64,000 nucleotides of DNA from Exilibacterium sp. (GTDB lineage Bacteria > Pseudomonadota > Gammaproteobacteria > Pseudomonadales > Cellvibrionaceae), in NCBI GenBank assembly GCA_028280195.1, contig JANQMH010000084.1, positions 62,001 through 126,000 of the forward strand, given 5' to 3'. This document shows positions 1-11,373 of the stretch, piece after piece. Position numbers and translations under genes: made by a program. The notes below the pieces were generated by a model. It saw only the letters and a program-made list of their open reading frames with translations, was not told where the DNA came from and did no database searches. How positions within the stretch are numbered: position 1 is the stretch's first letter; each line of letters begins with the position of its first letter.

Positions 1-2321
1 GATTTTTCTATGTCGCCTTTTTGTAAATTACTGCGAATGATATCGAGCAATCGCGCTGAAGAGATCAACGGTGAGCGTAAATCATGTGAAGTTCGGTAAG
101 CGAATTCTTCCAGCTCCGAATTTGCTCTGACAAGCGAGTCTTCAGTCTGCTTAAGTTTGGTAATATCACGCGAAATTCCAAGAATGAATACATCATTATT
201 GATATCTTTAAAACGCAGTTTTTTAGTCAGTAAGATCCTCTTTACACCATCGGGAAAATCTATTGTTTCTATGACTTCAGACTCTCCACAGGAAAAAGCC
301 TTTTTATCCTCTGCTAAAAATTCTTCGGCCTGTTTTATATCATAATCTTCGATTGTCGTGTATCCAATGACTTTATCCCGCCTCTCTGCCGGATATAAGC
401 TGATAAATGCGGAGTTGGCCTCAACAATACGGAACTGCTCATCTTTTACGAAAACCAAATCGGTGTTGACATTAACAAGCAACTTTTGAAATTCCAAGGC
501 TTTTTTTAAGGCAATTGCGTTGTCTTTACTAGCGGTGATGTCGTCGATAGAGCCTGCCATGCGCACCGGTTCTCCACTACCATCCCATACAGCCTGCCCT
601 CGTTCGTGAATCCAGATATAATGGCCATCACTATGGCGGAGTCGATACTCTACATCATATTCGTCTTCTTTCTCCAGGTGCGCTTTTACAGCGTCAATTA
701 CACCTTGTCGATTATCCGGGTGCAAGCGCAATTGAAACTCTGCAAGGCTGGGCTTATAGTTTTCATCGTCGATACCAATGATACTCTTGAATCGGCCAGA
801 CCAATATAGAGTATTATTGATGATATCCCAATCCCATAATCCTACGCTGGAGCCTTGAACTGCAAGATCATACTGCTCTTTAACCTCACGCAATTTGTTT
901 TCTATATTTTTCAGGTAAGTTATGTCGGTATGCGTTCCTATCATACGTATTGGTTGCTCATTTACATCCCATTCCACAACTTTCCCGCGGCATAAAACGG
1001 TAACAGTCGAACCGCTTTTATGTCGATAACGCACTTCTTGTTCGTAAGGATACTCGCCGTTAGAATTCACATGTTTATCAAAGTTTTCCAGGGCTACCTT
1101 TAGATCCTCCTCAAAAACGATATCCTGCCAAGCACTGGGCTTGTGGGGTTTTTCCTCAGGCATATATCCAAAGATTTGCCAAAATCGCGGCGACATGTAT
1201 TCATAGTCGTCTTGAATATACCAGTCCCAGTAACCATCCCCACTGGCCTCAATATATTCACGATGCTTTTTCTCACTCTTATCAAGCACCATTGAAATAT
1301 GGTGGTTAGCCCGGGTTAAAAGGGTAAACAGAGCTAGCAACAGCACATTGATTAGAATCCCTGCAATCAGTATGACAAGCGGCTGATGGTCATTAACAGA
1401 GGCTCTAAAGTCCAAAGAGCTACGTAGATCGAAATTCCACGTTCTACCATAAACATCTAATGAGACACTGCGTGTGAACAGAGGTCGGGGGTCGTAATCC
1501 GACTCACTTGCTACATGCTCATCATATAAAACATAGTCACCGTCACTGATTTTTATGCCAATATAGCGTTTTTCTTTTTCCAACGTCCCCTGCATGAGCC
1601 TATTCATGATAAAGGGAGCATAAACAAGACCAATGAAATGCTCTCGGCGTTCAGCTTCACTGTCAACCCGGTCAATGCCGTAATAGGGTGCAAAAAACAG
1701 AAAGCCCGGCGTTTGAGCTTTATCCTGTACCAGCACGATCGGCCCGGTAATCTGCGCCTTAGCACTGTCACGGGCCTTGGTAGCAGCGAGATAACGGTTG
1801 GCCTCATGGGCCATATCTAAGCCCAGAGCTTCGGCATTGATACCCAATGGTTCAATATACGTTATAGGCCAGTACTCACCCCGTTGATGGGCTGGGTGAA
1901 TCTTGTAATCAGGTCTGTCTCGACGCTGTCGCTGTAAATAATCGGCCAATTTCTCCGAACTAACGTAGTGAATCACTCCGATGCCATTAACACCTGGATA
2001 TCTGTCCTCGACACGCAGTGCATCCGCAAAGCGCTTCCATTCCAGGTGCTCAACAGTATTATTTTTCGATCGGATGGCGGCAACACCCGCCCATAAAGCA
2101 TCCTCATACTTTTGCATTCGTTCGGCAATCAGTTCAATGACTTGGAGTGCCTCCCGTTCAAATGCACCGGCAACTTTTTCTTCTAAAGCGGATTTAGCCA
2201 GGTACCACGCTGTAAGGGTAAGCAGCAACGATGCAAAGATAACCAGGCAGTAAAACCAATGCAACTGACTGCCTGGCATCACTTTCTGCTTATCACTACC
2301 ATCACTTAATGCTTCGGGCAT
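1..2321 (-). CDS. CHASE-PAS sensor histidine kinase (C-terminus beyond window)
   Basis: Hybrid-type sensor kinase, open at the left edge, so the ATPase domain is not visible. The start is the ATG at 2321 (MPEALSDG). TM1 lies about residues 22-42 and TM2 about 313-335, enclosing a periplasmic CHASE-type ligand-binding region. Three PAS/PAC repeats follow, about residues 355-720, with repeated W-D-W and RHxxG-type elements. The HisKA H-box begins with the phospho-acceptor His near residue 746 (SHDLRSPL). It lies 86 nt downstream of, and on the same strand as, the CheB-CheR-PAS-receiver gene, so the two are probably one signalling operon. The ligand is unknown. Confidence 0.88.
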   Translation of the reverse strand, partial: MPEALSDGSDKQKVMPGSQLHWFYCLVIFASLLLTLTAWYLAKSALEEKVAGAFEREALQVIELIAERMQKYEDALWAGVAAIRSKNNTVEHLEWKRFADALRVEDRYPGVNGIGVIHYVSSEKLADYLQRQRRDRPDYKIHPAHQRGEYWPITYIEPLGINAEALGLDMAHEANRYLAATKARDSAKAQITGPIVLVQDKAQTPGFLFFAPYYGIDRVDSEAERREHFIGLVYAPFIMNRLMQGTLEKEKRYIGIKISDGDYVLYDEHVASESDYDPRPLFTRSVSLDVYGRTWNFDLRSSLDFRASVNDHQPLVILIAGILINVLLLALFTLLTRANHHISMVLDKSEKKHREYIEASGDGYWDWYIQDDYEYMSPRFWQIFGYMPEEKPHKPSAWQDIVFEEDLKVALENFDKHVNSNGEYPYEQEVRYRHKSGSTVTVLCRGKVVEWDVNEQPIRMIGTHTDITYLKNIENKLREVKEQYDLAVQGSSVGLWDWDIINNTLYWSGRFKSIIGIDDENYKPSLAEFQLRLHPDNRQGVIDAVKAHLEKEDEYDVEYRLRHSDGHYIWIHERGQAVWDGSGEPVRMAGSIDDITASKDNAIALKKALEFQKLLVNVNTDLVFVKDEQFRIVEANSAFISLYPAERRDKVIGYTTIEDYDIKQAEEFLAEDKKAFSCGESEVIETIDFPDGVKRILLTKKLRFKDINNDVFILGISRDITKLKQTEDSLVRANSELEEFAYRTSHDLRSPLISSARLLDIIRSNLQKGDIEK

Positions 2322-2407
2322 AGAATTTTATATAAGAAATATGCTTTATAAAGCCTGGTTGTTGAAATATGCAGGGTATTTTACTTAACGGCACGTTTGG
2401 CGAAAAG

Positions 2408-5400
2408 CTAGACTTTCTCAACTAACAATTGATTATCGCTGCTGGCAGTCGTAATAACCTTATCAATTTGACTGTCGATCTGTCGCCGTCGAATCGCATA
2501 ACGAATACTTCTTGACAAAAGCTGCGGCGACAAATCACTTTTATCAATAAGATCAAGCGCACCATGCGATAATAACAGCGCGTTCAGGTCAGTTTCTGCG
2601 ACAGCGGTTACGACTACAACGGGGACTTGAATATCTTGTTGTGAAAAGGCGTCAATGAGATCGAGCGCAGTTTCATCATTTAAATGGTAATCGACCAAAC
2701 AGATATCGATATCTGTCTTTAACACCAGGTCGATCGCCGAGTCAACGGATGACGCCTGATAAACTGCCGGCTTAAACGCTTCTATTTCCTGCAATTCATT
2801 TTCCAGTACAACCAAATCGGCGACCTGGTCATCGACTATCAAGATATTGACAGAGTCCAGAAAAGGCTCTGTATCAAGTACTTCGAGTGCATTATTGATA
2901 CTGTTTCTCAACTGTGTATAGGCAACGGACATTCCTTTTTCCGTATATTTTACCTTTGAAACATCAGAAAATGTAATGGCGACGCCTTTGCTGTGTGATT
3001 CATCTGAATAGCTATATGGGTGGATAGAGATACGCAGTACCCGCTTATCCGCCAGAACAATTTCATGCTCTATTGCCCCGCCGGTTGCAAACACTTCTGA
3101 CACATCGGCCAGCATAGTGTCATACTGTATATTTTTGGAAATATGGTGCAGTGGGCGGTTTACATCCGTTTCCATAAGATTTATATACTCGGAAGCGGCT
3201 TGCGTATAACGCCGAATCAACATATTCTCATCCAGAAAGATAATGCCGAATTTTGATAATTCCAACACTTCGTCTAAATCGTTATTGGCCTGCGATATTT
3301 CCGCAATTTTTTCCTGATATTCAGAGTTAACCGTATATAGCTCTTCATTAACTGACTGCAACTCTTCGTTGGTGCTTTGTAGCTCCTCATTGGCTGACAT
3401 TAATTCCTCATTGGCTGATTGTAACTCTTCGTTTGTCGTTTCGAGTTCCTCAATAGTAACCTGTAGGTGCTCCTTATTTCTCTTTAACTCCAATTCCAGG
3501 TCTTCGATACGCTGTCGAGATTGCTCAGAGGCATCGAAGGACACAGACTTTATCGGCTTGACTGAGCTGCCTTTTTCATTTTCTTCGAAAATAAGCCAAA
3601 AATAACCCGGTGATGTATCAATTTCATGCTCTTTAATATAGCGAACACGCAACTTAACGCCTATTGTTTTATCGCCGGATTTTGTAAATACATCGGTATA
3701 ATAAACCTCCTCTCCGGATTGTTTTGCCCGATGAACAGCTGAAGACACTGCGATACTGATATCTTCATTGACAAGATCTTTGATATCAATGCTGATACGG
3801 CCTGGCGGAAGCCGCCTTACATAGTTACTCACGTCGCCATACACATGCATGGCTTCATGCTCATCGTTCAGGAGGATACAAGGTGGCGCATAGTGGGTAA
3901 TCAATACTTCGTTGGCAAAATTGACAGCTGAACCTACAGCGCTGGTACCCCGGTAGCTTCGCATCAGTCGTGCCACCGACGGAATTGCCTGCGCCCCGGC
4001 TTGAGCAACAGAACTAATGGGTGGCGCAGAGCCAATGGGAATACGCACGCTGCTGCGTTTACGATAAACACGATTACGGTCATTAATCACCTCGAAATGT
4101 GGCGCCAGATCGGCCAGGTTTTCTGAGGAGCCTAAAAATAGGTAACCATCCTTACGCAAAGCAAAATGCAGTGATGTCAACACACGTTTCTGTACACTGT
4201 GCTGAAAATAAATGAGGATGTTACGACAGGATACCAAATCCATATTGGAGAAGGGTGGATCAACAATCATATTATGAGTGGCAAATATGACCATCTGCCT
4301 GATATCCTTATTAACCTGATAGGTATTGCCGCTATTCTTGGAAAAATACGCCGCTAAATAGCTCGCCCCAATGTCATGTTGAATATCTTCGCTGTAAATG
4401 CCGTTGCTGGCTTCACTAATCGCATCACTGTTTACATCTGTTGCAAAGACTTTGACGATGCGTTTTAGTTTTTGTTTTTCCAGCTCTTCCGCAAATAAAA
4501 TGGCAATGGAATAAGCCTCTTCGCCGGAAGAACAACCGGCTGTCCAGACGCGAATAGGGGTATCCTCCATAGAGTCTTTAACAATATCAGGGATAATTTT
4601 CTCTCTTATAGTATGAAATGCTTCTTCATCGCGAAAAAAACGTGTAACACCAATTAGCAGCTCTTTACTTAAAACCTGCACTTCGTAGGGCTCTTTAAAC
4701 AGTAGTGTCAAATACTCCTGCAGCGATGTGACCTGCTTGATCGTCATACGACGTTCAATACGACGTGCAACAGTAGAGGGCTTGTATTTAGCGAAATCGA
4801 TTTCGCTTTTCATCTTCAACACACTGAAGATTTCACCCATAATATCCTCATTTCCGGTCATGCTCTCTTTCAACGGATCCGAATCACCACTTACCAGAGG
4901 ATGCCGAATATAGGACTCTATTTTTGCGCCCATGTCCTCGGGGCGAAGAATAAGGTCAATAATACCGGTATTGATGGCACTATTGGGCATGCCGTCGAAT
5001 TTCGCACTTTCCGGATCTTGTGTGATCACTAAAGCACCGGCCTCTTTTAGCGCTTTAATACCCCGACTACCATCAGATCCGGTACCGGATAAGATAATAC
5101 CAATTGCCTTGTGTTGTTGGTCCTCCGATAGCGAGCGAAAAAAGATATCGATGGGAAGGTTGAGCCCGGAATCCGGCATTTTATCGGATAATAGCAACTC
5201 ACCTTGCGCCACCATCATATTTTTTCTGGGCGGTATCAGGTAGATAGTATTCGGCCTCACCTTCATACCGTCCTGCACGTTGTGGATTTCCATTGAGGTG
5301 TGCTTGCTCAATAGCTCCAACATCATGCTCTTAAAATCGGGGGATAGATGCTGGACAATAATGAAACAAGCGCCAGTATCCGTAGGTAGATTTTTTAACA

Positions 5401-5509
5401 GCGCCTGCAGGGCCTCCAGCCCTCCAGCGGAGGCGCCTATTCCAATGTAGTGGCTGGGTAAATCTGGCAGTGATTCGGTGGACTCCGGGGCATTATCTTC
5501 CGTGGACAT
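2408..5509 (-). CDS. CheB-CheR-PAS-receiver fusion protein
   Basis: A 1033-residue fusion. Residues 15-195 form a CheB methylesterase with the triad Ser27 (GASAGG), His54 (QHLSP) and Asp146 (GTGSDG). Residues about 215-490 form a CheR SAM-dependent methyltransferase ([10 protein letters not shown] near 322, SCRNILIYF near 425). Residues about 670-740 are a coiled coil of repeated [10 protein letters not shown]-type heptads. A PAS domain follows (about 745-850), then a receiver domain with phospho-acceptor Asp940 (VDYHL). The ATG at 5509 has GAGGA seven nt upstream. Proteins of this architecture are usually linked to light or stress signalling rather than a chemotaxis array; no che genes are nearby. 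It is divergent from the GGDEF-EAL gene and probably co-transcribed with the downstream kinase. Confidence 0.93.
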   Translation of the reverse strand: MSTEDNAPESTESLPDLPSHYIGIGASAGGLEALQALLKNLPTDTGACFIIVQHLSPDFKSMMLELLSKHTSMEIHNVQDGMKVRPNTIYLIPPRKNMMVAQGELLLSDKMPDSGLNLPIDIFFRSLSEDQQHKAIGIILSGTGSDGSRGIKALKEAGALVITQDPESAKFDGMPNSAINTGIIDLILRPEDMGAKIESYIRHPLVSGDSDPLKESMTGNEDIMGEIFSVLKMKSEIDFAKYKPSTVARRIERRMTIKQVTSLQEYLTLLFKEPYEVQVLSKELLIGVTRFFRDEEAFHTIREKIIPDIVKDSMEDTPIRVWTAGCSSGEEAYSIAILFAEELEKQKLKRIVKVFATDVNSDAISEASNGIYSEDIQHDIGASYLAAYFSKNSGNTYQVNKDIRQMVIFATHNMIVDPPFSNMDLVSCRNILIYFQHSVQKRVLTSLHFALRKDGYLFLGSSENLADLAPHFEVINDRNRVYRKRSSVRIPIGSAPPISSVAQAGAQAIPSVARLMRSYRGTSAVGSAVNFANEVLITHYAPPCILLNDEHEAMHVYGDVSNYVRRLPPGRISIDIKDLVNEDISIAVSSAVHRAKQSGEEVYYTDVFTKSGDKTIGVKLRVRYIKEHEIDTSPGYFWLIFEENEKGSSVKPIKSVSFDASEQSRQRIEDLELELKRNKEHLQVTIEELETTNEELQSANEELMSANEELQSTNEELQSVNEELYTVNSEYQEKIAEISQANNDLDEVLELSKFGIIFLDENMLIRRYTQAASEYINLMETDVNRPLHHISKNIQYDTMLADVSEVFATGGAIEHEIVLADKRVLRISIHPYSYSDESHSKGVAITFSDVSKVKYTEKGMSVAYTQLRNSINNALEVLDTEPFLDSVNILIVDDQVADLVVLENELQEIEAFKPAVYQASSVDSAIDLVLKTDIDICLVDYHLNDETALDLIDAFSQQDIQVPVVVVTAVAETDLNALLLSHGALDLIDKSDLSPQLLSRSIRYAIRRRQIDSQIDKVITTASSDNQLLVEKV

Positions 5510-5721
5510 CAGTTATCCTCAATAGGGGTCAAACTTACGGCTAAGGCAGAGCCCTGTGTTGAACCAGACGCCATGCAACAGCCGTTTTCTTGCGAACCAT
5601 TATAGTTATGCTATACAGAAGGAAATGTAGCACAAAATGCCGGTCATGGTTGTTCCTCAGTGATAAAAGCCGCAACTCGCTAATAGTGCTACTTATAATA
5701 TTCTCCAAGTAGTTTTCAGGC

Positions 5722-8490
5722 ATGTTGGTCAACAAAAGCTTGCTTTCCCCCAAAAAGCCCTTTGATTCTAAAGTCGATATCAACCGCCGAAGTGACACAA
5801 GTGTACGCACTGCCATAGAAAGCATCCAAAACCTTTTATTCGACCCTGAAGCATCCTGCAAGATTTTCCCTCTGGTACTACAGCATTTGGCCGCCATCAC
5901 CGACAGTGACTTCAGCACGATCTTGACAGCAGAGGCGAACGGCACCTTTCCCGACAGCCCTGAAAGTAAGCAAAAATTGCACAGTATTTACAACGAAGGC
6001 GGCATTGCCTTCATATGTCCGACTACGGTGTCACACTGGGTTGAGCAAAAAGTCCTGCCTTGTCGCCCCGTCTTTTTTAACGCCCCTATACCAAAAAGTC
6101 ACAGAAAACTGCTACTCAACCCCCAACGTATCGCTTCTATGATCATTCTGCCAGTGGTCAGCCAAAACCAGCTTAAAGCTGTGTGCTTCTTGGCGAAAAA
6201 AGAAGGTAACTATAGTGGTGAGACGGTAAGGCGGCTTATGCCTTTGCTGGGTTCTGTTATCTGCGCATTACAAAGTGCTGACTCTGTGAAAGGCGATTTA
6301 TTCAGCCTCAATCAAAAGATTTCCGACAATCGGTTTTTAAGTACTTTACTCTCCACCTCGCTGACAGCCACACTGGTAGTCGCTCAAGACAAGTCAGTTA
6401 TTGTAAGTAACCCCGCTGCTCACCGGATGTTTTTCCCAGATAGCGATACCACTGCCCTTGAATTATTGACAAGCTCGGTTAACCAGTCATTTACTACTAG
6501 CATTTACGATTTTATACCCAAATTCGATGATCTGTTTAAATGGTCAAACCAGAAAGCCAGATACGGAGAAGATCACCCTCATACAGGCCCCCGAATATGG
6601 GAAGATCAGACAGCATGCCGGACAGATGGCAGCAAGTTTTTGGTAAACATTTCAGTTTTTCGTTATACCTATGGCACACAGCGCTATACGACTCTACAAA
6701 TACAAGATACTACAGCCATACGTGAAAGCGCAGAGGAATACCAGCAGGCCTCTCAGCAATTAAATGCTCTAACACACCTGGTGCCAGTCGGTATCATCCG
6801 TGTTGACACTGATTGGAACTGCGTTTATGCCAACGACAAATGGTATGAGTTTTCAGGACTAATCGATGAAGAAACCCAGGAAACCGGTTGGATCAATGCC
6901 CTGCATAGCGACGATGTAAAACGAGTGTTGGAACAGCTTCGAGAGGTTCTGCAAATAGGCAGTGACTTTCAAGCAGAGCTTCGTCTGGTGTCTCCGTTAG
7001 GACAGATAAGGTGGGTAGATTTTAACACACAAGTTCTTTTCGATGATTCCGGGGCGGTTCAAGGCTTCCTGGCAACAGTCGCGGACATTACTGAACGGCT
7101 TGTTCATCAAGAACGACTTCGCCATGTCGCTGAGTATGACGGCTTAACCGGGCTGGCCAATAGAAACCTTTTTCAGGATCGCTTACAACAGGCATTTTAT
7201 GCTTCAGAGCGTGATGGTTCGACTATCACCGTTTTCTTCCTGGATCTCGATGGCTTCAAAGACGTTAATGACTCTCTAGGTCACGATGCTGGCGACAAAT
7301 TACTCCAGCAAGTCGCTGAGCGCCTGTTGAATACGCTAAGGCGTAATGATACCGTTGCGCGTTTTGGTGGCGATGAGTTCGTGATACTGCTTTCAACCAC
7401 CGAAAAAGAGAATAATGTAGCCGGCGTTGCAAGCAAAGTTATCGAAAGTATCGCGAAACCCTATATCGTCGATCATCACGATATTTATGTCACGGCAAGC
7501 ATTGGCATTGCAACAGGTTCAGGCATGGATAGCTCTCCTGAGCAAATACTCAAGCATGCTGATGCAGCACTTTACTTGGCAAAAGCAGAAGGGAAAAATA
7601 ACTTTCAGCTATTTAACGATGAACTCGACAAAAAAGCCAAGTGCCGTATCCAACTGGCAAACCAGCTGCGTATTGCCCTGCAAAAAGATAAATATTTTTT
7701 GGTTTACCAGCCTCAAGCACTTATAAATAACCAGGAACTGGTCGGTTTCGAGGCGCTTCTGCGTTTCAAGGATGACCAGGGTACTGTTATCGCACCCAAT
7801 GACTTCATACCTATTCTCGAAGAAACAGGTATGATCATTGAGGTGGGCAAGTGGGTACTCGAGGAAGCGTGCAAGCAGTTGCGTTTATGGCAAAATCAAG
7901 GCCTCTTTCCTGAGAACGGTTTTCTATCAATCAATGTATCGCCCAAACAGTTGCTGGACGAAGCCATAATATCGGTCATTCTCAACGCTTGCAATAAGTA
8001 TCAGGTCAATCCTCAACAATTGGTCATAGAAATCACAGAGACAGTTATCATAGATATGCCACTTAAGGTTCAGCGGGCAATGAGCCTGCTGAAAGACATC
8101 GGTGTTAAGCTGGCACTGGATGACTTCGGCACAGGTTACTCATCACTAACTTACCTGCAAAGATATCCCTTTGATCATATTAAAATTGACAAGTCTTTCG
8201 TTGCTAATCTGCTGACAGATAAAAATACCGCAAAAATTACCAAGGCTATTATTGCATTAGCGCAGTCACTCGGATTAAAGATTACTGCCGAAGGTGTCAC
8301 TGATCCTGAATCACTAAACTTACTCAAGGACTACGGTGCAGATCACTACCAGGGCTACTTCTTAGGCCGGCCGGCAAAAGCAGAGGACGTTCTCACAATT
8401 GATATTGTGGCAAATCACAATCACTCCGGCAATATCATTATAAACAGCGAAGACCTGAGGAATGAATGGGGTAGTCGCTATGAGAAATAG
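5722..8490 (+). CDS. GAF-PAS-GGDEF-EAL cyclic-di-GMP protein
   Basis: A 922-residue cytoplasmic protein with no signal peptide or TM segment. A GAF-like domain (about 40-190) is followed by a PAS-like region (215-335), a PAS/PAC domain (345-465), a GGDEF domain with intact GGDEF at 549-553, and an EAL domain (655-900). The GGDEF domain has RxxD five residues before the motif, so a product-inhibition I-site is present. The EAL domain keeps EALL (677-680) and DDFGTGYSSL. Both cyclase and phosphodiesterase catalytic motifs look intact, so the net activity cannot be told from sequence. The start codon ATG (MLVNKS) has only a weak ribosome-binding site. The 212-bp divergent gap from the CheB-CheR gene suggests shared control. 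Confidence 0.92.
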   Translation: MLVNKSLLSPKKPFDSKVDINRRSDTSVRTAIESIQNLLFDPEASCKIFPLVLQHLAAITDSDFSTILTAEANGTFPDSPESKQKLHSIYNEGGIAFICPTTVSHWVEQKVLPCRPVFFNAPIPKSHRKLLLNPQRIASMIILPVVSQNQLKAVCFLAKKEGNYSGETVRRLMPLLGSVICALQSADSVKGDLFSLNQKISDNRFLSTLLSTSLTATLVVAQDKSVIVSNPAAHRMFFPDSDTTALELLTSSVNQSFTTSIYDFIPKFDDLFKWSNQKARYGEDHPHTGPRIWEDQTACRTDGSKFLVNISVFRYTYGTQRYTTLQIQDTTAIRESAEEYQQASQQLNALTHLVPVGIIRVDTDWNCVYANDKWYEFSGLIDEETQETGWINALHSDDVKRVLEQLREVLQIGSDFQAELRLVSPLGQIRWVDFNTQVLFDDSGAVQGFLATVADITERLVHQERLRHVAEYDGLTGLANRNLFQDRLQQAFYASERDGSTITVFFLDLDGFKDVNDSLGHDAGDKLLQQVAERLLNTLRRNDTVARFGGDEFVILLSTTEKENNVAGVASKVIESIAKPYIVDHHDIYVTASIGIATGSGMDSSPEQILKHADAALYLAKAEGKNNFQLFNDELDKKAKCRIQLANQLRIALQKDKYFLVYQPQALINNQELVGFEALLRFKDDQGTVIAPNDFIPILEETGMIIEVGKWVLEEACKQLRLWQNQGLFPENGFLSINVSPKQLLDEAIISVILNACNKYQVNPQQLVIEITETVIIDMPLKVQRAMSLLKDIGVKLALDDFGTGYSSLTYLQRYPFDHIKIDKSFVANLLTDKNTAKITKAIIALAQSLGLKITAEGVTDPESLNLLKDYGADHYQGYFLGRPAKAEDVLTIDIVANHNHSGNIIINSEDLRNEWGSRYEK

Positions 8491-8580
8491 CCTGATTCCA
8501 GTCTACTGAGACATGCTGTTTTCAAATTTCCTTTCTTGCCTTCGGCACGACCTACTCAGATTAGAATGGGTTATTAAGCA

Positions 8581-9972
8581 TCAGGTTCCCCGGCTTCCCG
8601 GCTGCTCCTGCAGAACTCGCATAAGCGGCCGGCGCAACAGCACGATCAGCAGCGCACCGGCGGCCACTATCACCCCATGCATAAACCAGAACTGCGCCGG
8701 ACCTACGACTTCGTAAAAGCGCCCGAGCCAGCCGCTGCCGATTCCCCCCAGAAAAATGGCCAGATAGTAGGCTCCCACCATCATCGCATTGATCGACGGC
8801 GGGGCCGCGCGGGACACTACCGAGAGCGCAACCGGTCCGGCATACAAATAACCAAAGGCGCACACCACATGAAAGACCGCCGGCCACACTATATTCACCG
8901 CCCCCGCCCCGCTGTTCTGCTCTCCCCAGGCCAGCCAGGCGCAAGCGAGTGCAAACAGTAAAAATCCCAGCGCCACCTTGTCGAGATCTTTCGGCTCGCG
9001 CCGGGCGGCGGCCTGATGGCGCCAGTACCACAATACCAGGGGCGCAAATATCAGCACGGCAAGCGAATCCAGGGACTGGAACCAGGTGACGGGGACGGTC
9101 AGGTCGAACAAACTGCGGTCCACCCTGTCCTTTACCCACAGCGGATAGGTATTCCACACCTGCGTCTGGCCCGTCCAGTAAAGGGCCATAATCAGCATCA
9201 GCACCAGCAGCGCAAAGACAATCTTCAGGTCCCCGGCCCGCAACCGAAGTTTTTCCGCGCGAATCTGGTTTTTTACATCGGCCGGCAGATACTTGCGCCC
9301 GCGAATATAAATGCCGATGCCTATCAGCATGCCGATGCCGGCGGCGCCGAAGCCGTAGTGCCAGCCGTAAATTTCCCCCAGGGTGCCGCAGATCAGCGGC
9401 GCCACGAAAGCGCCGGTGTTGATGGCCACGCAATAGAGTGAAAACGCCGAGTCGCGGCGCTGATCGTCTTTCTTATAGAGTGCCCCCACCTGGGCGGCGA
9501 GGTTGCCTTTGAGCAGGCCCGAACCCACGATCAGCGCCGCCAGCGCGAACAGGAATAACTGCTCGAACGCCATCAGGAAGTGGCCCACAGCCATGGCCGC
9601 GGCACCGGCCAGTACGGCCCTGGTCCGGCCGGTCAGCCGGTCGCCCACCAGCCCGCCAAATACCGGGACCAGATAGATCAGGCCGATATACAGGCCAAAC
9701 AGCTGTGTCGCCAGCGCCTGCGTGCTCAATGGGCCAAACACCCACTCCACCAGGCCGCGCAGGCCGGCAAAACCGACAACGCTCTCGACCGTGCCGGCGT
9801 GCAGCAGATAGCTGGCCATGTACAGCACCAGCAGTGCCTGCATGCCGTAAAACGAAAACCGCTCCCAGGCCTCGGTAAAAACGATGTAGGCGAGACCGCG
9901 GGGATGTCCCAGAAAGCAACGGTCGTCATCGGTATCCGCAACGGCGGGCACCAGGGTGGCACCGGTACTCAT
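8581..9972 (-). CDS. POT/PTR2-family proton-dependent oligopeptide transporter
   Basis: Inner-membrane proton:di/tripeptide symporter of the major facilitator superfamily with about 12 hydrophobic segments, 463 residues. The family signature ExxERF (EAWERFSFYG) lies in TM1, and the second PTR2 signature (SLYCVAINTGAFVAP) is in the middle. I chose the ATG at 9972 (MSTGATL). It overlaps the stop of the upstream hydrolase gene as ATGA, the usual translational coupling; an in-frame ATG at 9990 would overlap by 22 nt. Its coupling to a NylB-like hydrolase suggests imported peptides or amides are cleaved in the cytoplasm. Confidence 0.9.
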   Translation of the reverse strand: MSTGATLVPAVADTDDDRCFLGHPRGLAYIVFTEAWERFSFYGMQALLVLYMASYLLHAGTVESVVGFAGLRGLVEWVFGPLSTQALATQLFGLYIGLIYLVPVFGGLVGDRLTGRTRAVLAGAAAMAVGHFLMAFEQLFLFALAALIVGSGLLKGNLAAQVGALYKKDDQRRDSAFSLYCVAINTGAFVAPLICGTLGEIYGWHYGFGAAGIGMLIGIGIYIRGRKYLPADVKNQIRAEKLRLRAGDLKIVFALLVLMLIMALYWTGQTQVWNTYPLWVKDRVDRSLFDLTVPVTWFQSLDSLAVLIFAPLVLWYWRHQAAARREPKDLDKVALGFLLFALACAWLAWGEQNSGAGAVNIVWPAVFHVVCAFGYLYAGPVALSVVSRAAPPSINAMMVGAYYLAIFLGGIGSGWLGRFYEVVGPAQFWFMHGVIVAAGALLIVLLRRPLMRVLQEQPGSRGT

Positions 9973-11129
9973 GAATGTACCCCGATACATTTGGCCACGG
10001 CGTTGAAAAAATCGTCGTCGCTCACCGCCTGGTCACCCGTGGGCTTGGATCTCGCGCTGCATATCACCACCACGAGTTGGCTGCGCGGATCAATATAGAT
10101 GCGCTGCCCGAAAATGCCTCTGGCGCTGAAGGCACTGCCGCTGTATGCACCCGAGGGTGACGGCAGCGTCCACCACATATAACCGTAGGGTATCTGCTCG
10201 CCGCCGATGTCCGTGGGACCGCCGGCTGCAGCCAGCCAGCCGTGCGGCAGCACCGGCTCGCCGCCGGCGAGTATGAACTGCCCGAAGCGGGCGTAATCCC
10301 GCAGCGTGGCATTGATGCCGCTGCCCGCCGTTTCCAGCCCCCCGGGGGACTCCAGCCACCAGGTGGCATCGGCCTCCATGCCCAGCGGCGACCAGATTTT
10401 TTCGGACAGGTAGTCGGCCAGCCACCGGCCTGTGGCGGCCTTCAGCAGCGGCCCTAACAGATAGGTTTCGCCGGTGCTGTAGTTCCAGCGCCGGCCGGGT
10501 CGTGCCACCCGCGGCAGCTCACTCATAAATTTCAGAATGCTGCCCGGCCGCTGCGCTATCTGCAGCTCGAGTACCGCGCGCCGCTCGGAGGCCGGGTCGG
10601 TATGGTCCTCGTTCCACTGCACTCCCGAACTCATCAGCAACAGCTGCCTGATCGTCACCGCGGCATAGGCGCCGCCGGCGAGTTCAGGCACATAGTCGCG
10701 CAGCGGGTCGTCCAGGCTGCCGATACAGCCATCGCGCAGGGCGGCGCCGACCAGCGTGGTACTGATAGACTTCGCCATCGACATGGACATCCAGCGGGTG
10801 CTGGAGTCGCAGCCGAAATCGTAGTGTTCGAGGGCGATCCGGCCGCCGGCCAGCACCAGCAGCCCGACAACCCGATTGCGGGACACGAAGTCGTAAATGT
10901 CGCAGCTTGCGCCGTTGGATTCAAACACCAGATCGCGCAGACTGCTGTGCCCCAGCGGCAGGGGCCTGCTCTGCCTGCCCCGGCGTATTACCCGGGTAGG
11001 AAACACCCTTTCCGTCTCGCCAAACACCGCCAGTTGCTGGCAGGGAAAGAGTTTGCCCGCGTAGGCATCGCGGATCGATGCCAGTGGCTGCGGCATCTCG
11101 TTTTGCGGTGTCTCGTTTGGCACGGTCAT
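9969..11129 (-). CDS. NylB-like serine hydrolase (beta-lactamase/esterase fold)
   Basis: A 386-residue serine hydrolase of the class C beta-lactamase/6-aminohexanoate-dimer hydrolase group. The nucleophile motif SxxK is seen as SMAKS near residue 118, the Tyr motif as NYSTGE near 215, and the C-terminal loop as ARGIFGQRIYIDP. The DYVPEL..VTIRQLLLMSSGVQW segment is typical of the NylB side of the family. There is no signal peptide, so it should be cytoplasmic. It is the first gene of a two-gene unit with the POT transporter and is divergent from the omega-aminotransferase. Substrate is inferred only: small amides, peptides or esters. A generic esterase remains possible. Confidence 0.82.
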   Translation of the reverse strand: MTVPNETPQNEMPQPLASIRDAYAGKLFPCQQLAVFGETERVFPTRVIRRGRQSRPLPLGHSSLRDLVFESNGASCDIYDFVSRNRVVGLLVLAGGRIALEHYDFGCDSSTRWMSMSMAKSISTTLVGAALRDGCIGSLDDPLRDYVPELAGGAYAAVTIRQLLLMSSGVQWNEDHTDPASERRAVLELQIAQRPGSILKFMSELPRVARPGRRWNYSTGETYLLGPLLKAATGRWLADYLSEKIWSPLGMEADATWWLESPGGLETAGSGINATLRDYARFGQFILAGGEPVLPHGWLAAAGGPTDIGGEQIPYGYMWWTLPSPSGAYSGSAFSARGIFGQRIYIDPRSQLVVVICSARSKPTGDQAVSDDDFFNAVAKCIGVHS

Positions 11130-11373
11130 TCTCGCTGCTGTCTCGCTATCGCGGCGACCGGGCTCGATGCCGGCCGCAATAGATATCGCGGAAAATCACC
11201 ATACTAACCAAGGCGCACCGGCAGCGCCGTTGCCAAGACAGTCGCCGGCGGTGTTCGAATCTCACCGGCGGTGATAAAACCTCACCTCAACTGGCGTTAT
11301 TGGCATCTCCTGACCCGCCAGCCCCCTCCCTTATACTGGCCCGACTAGCCGCCGCCCCGGAGGATTTACCGCA

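Noticed and set aside
5541-5945. A minus-strand gene in the divergent promoter of the GGDEF-EAL gene
   Set aside because: Overlaps the GGDEF-EAL start and has no recognisable pattern.
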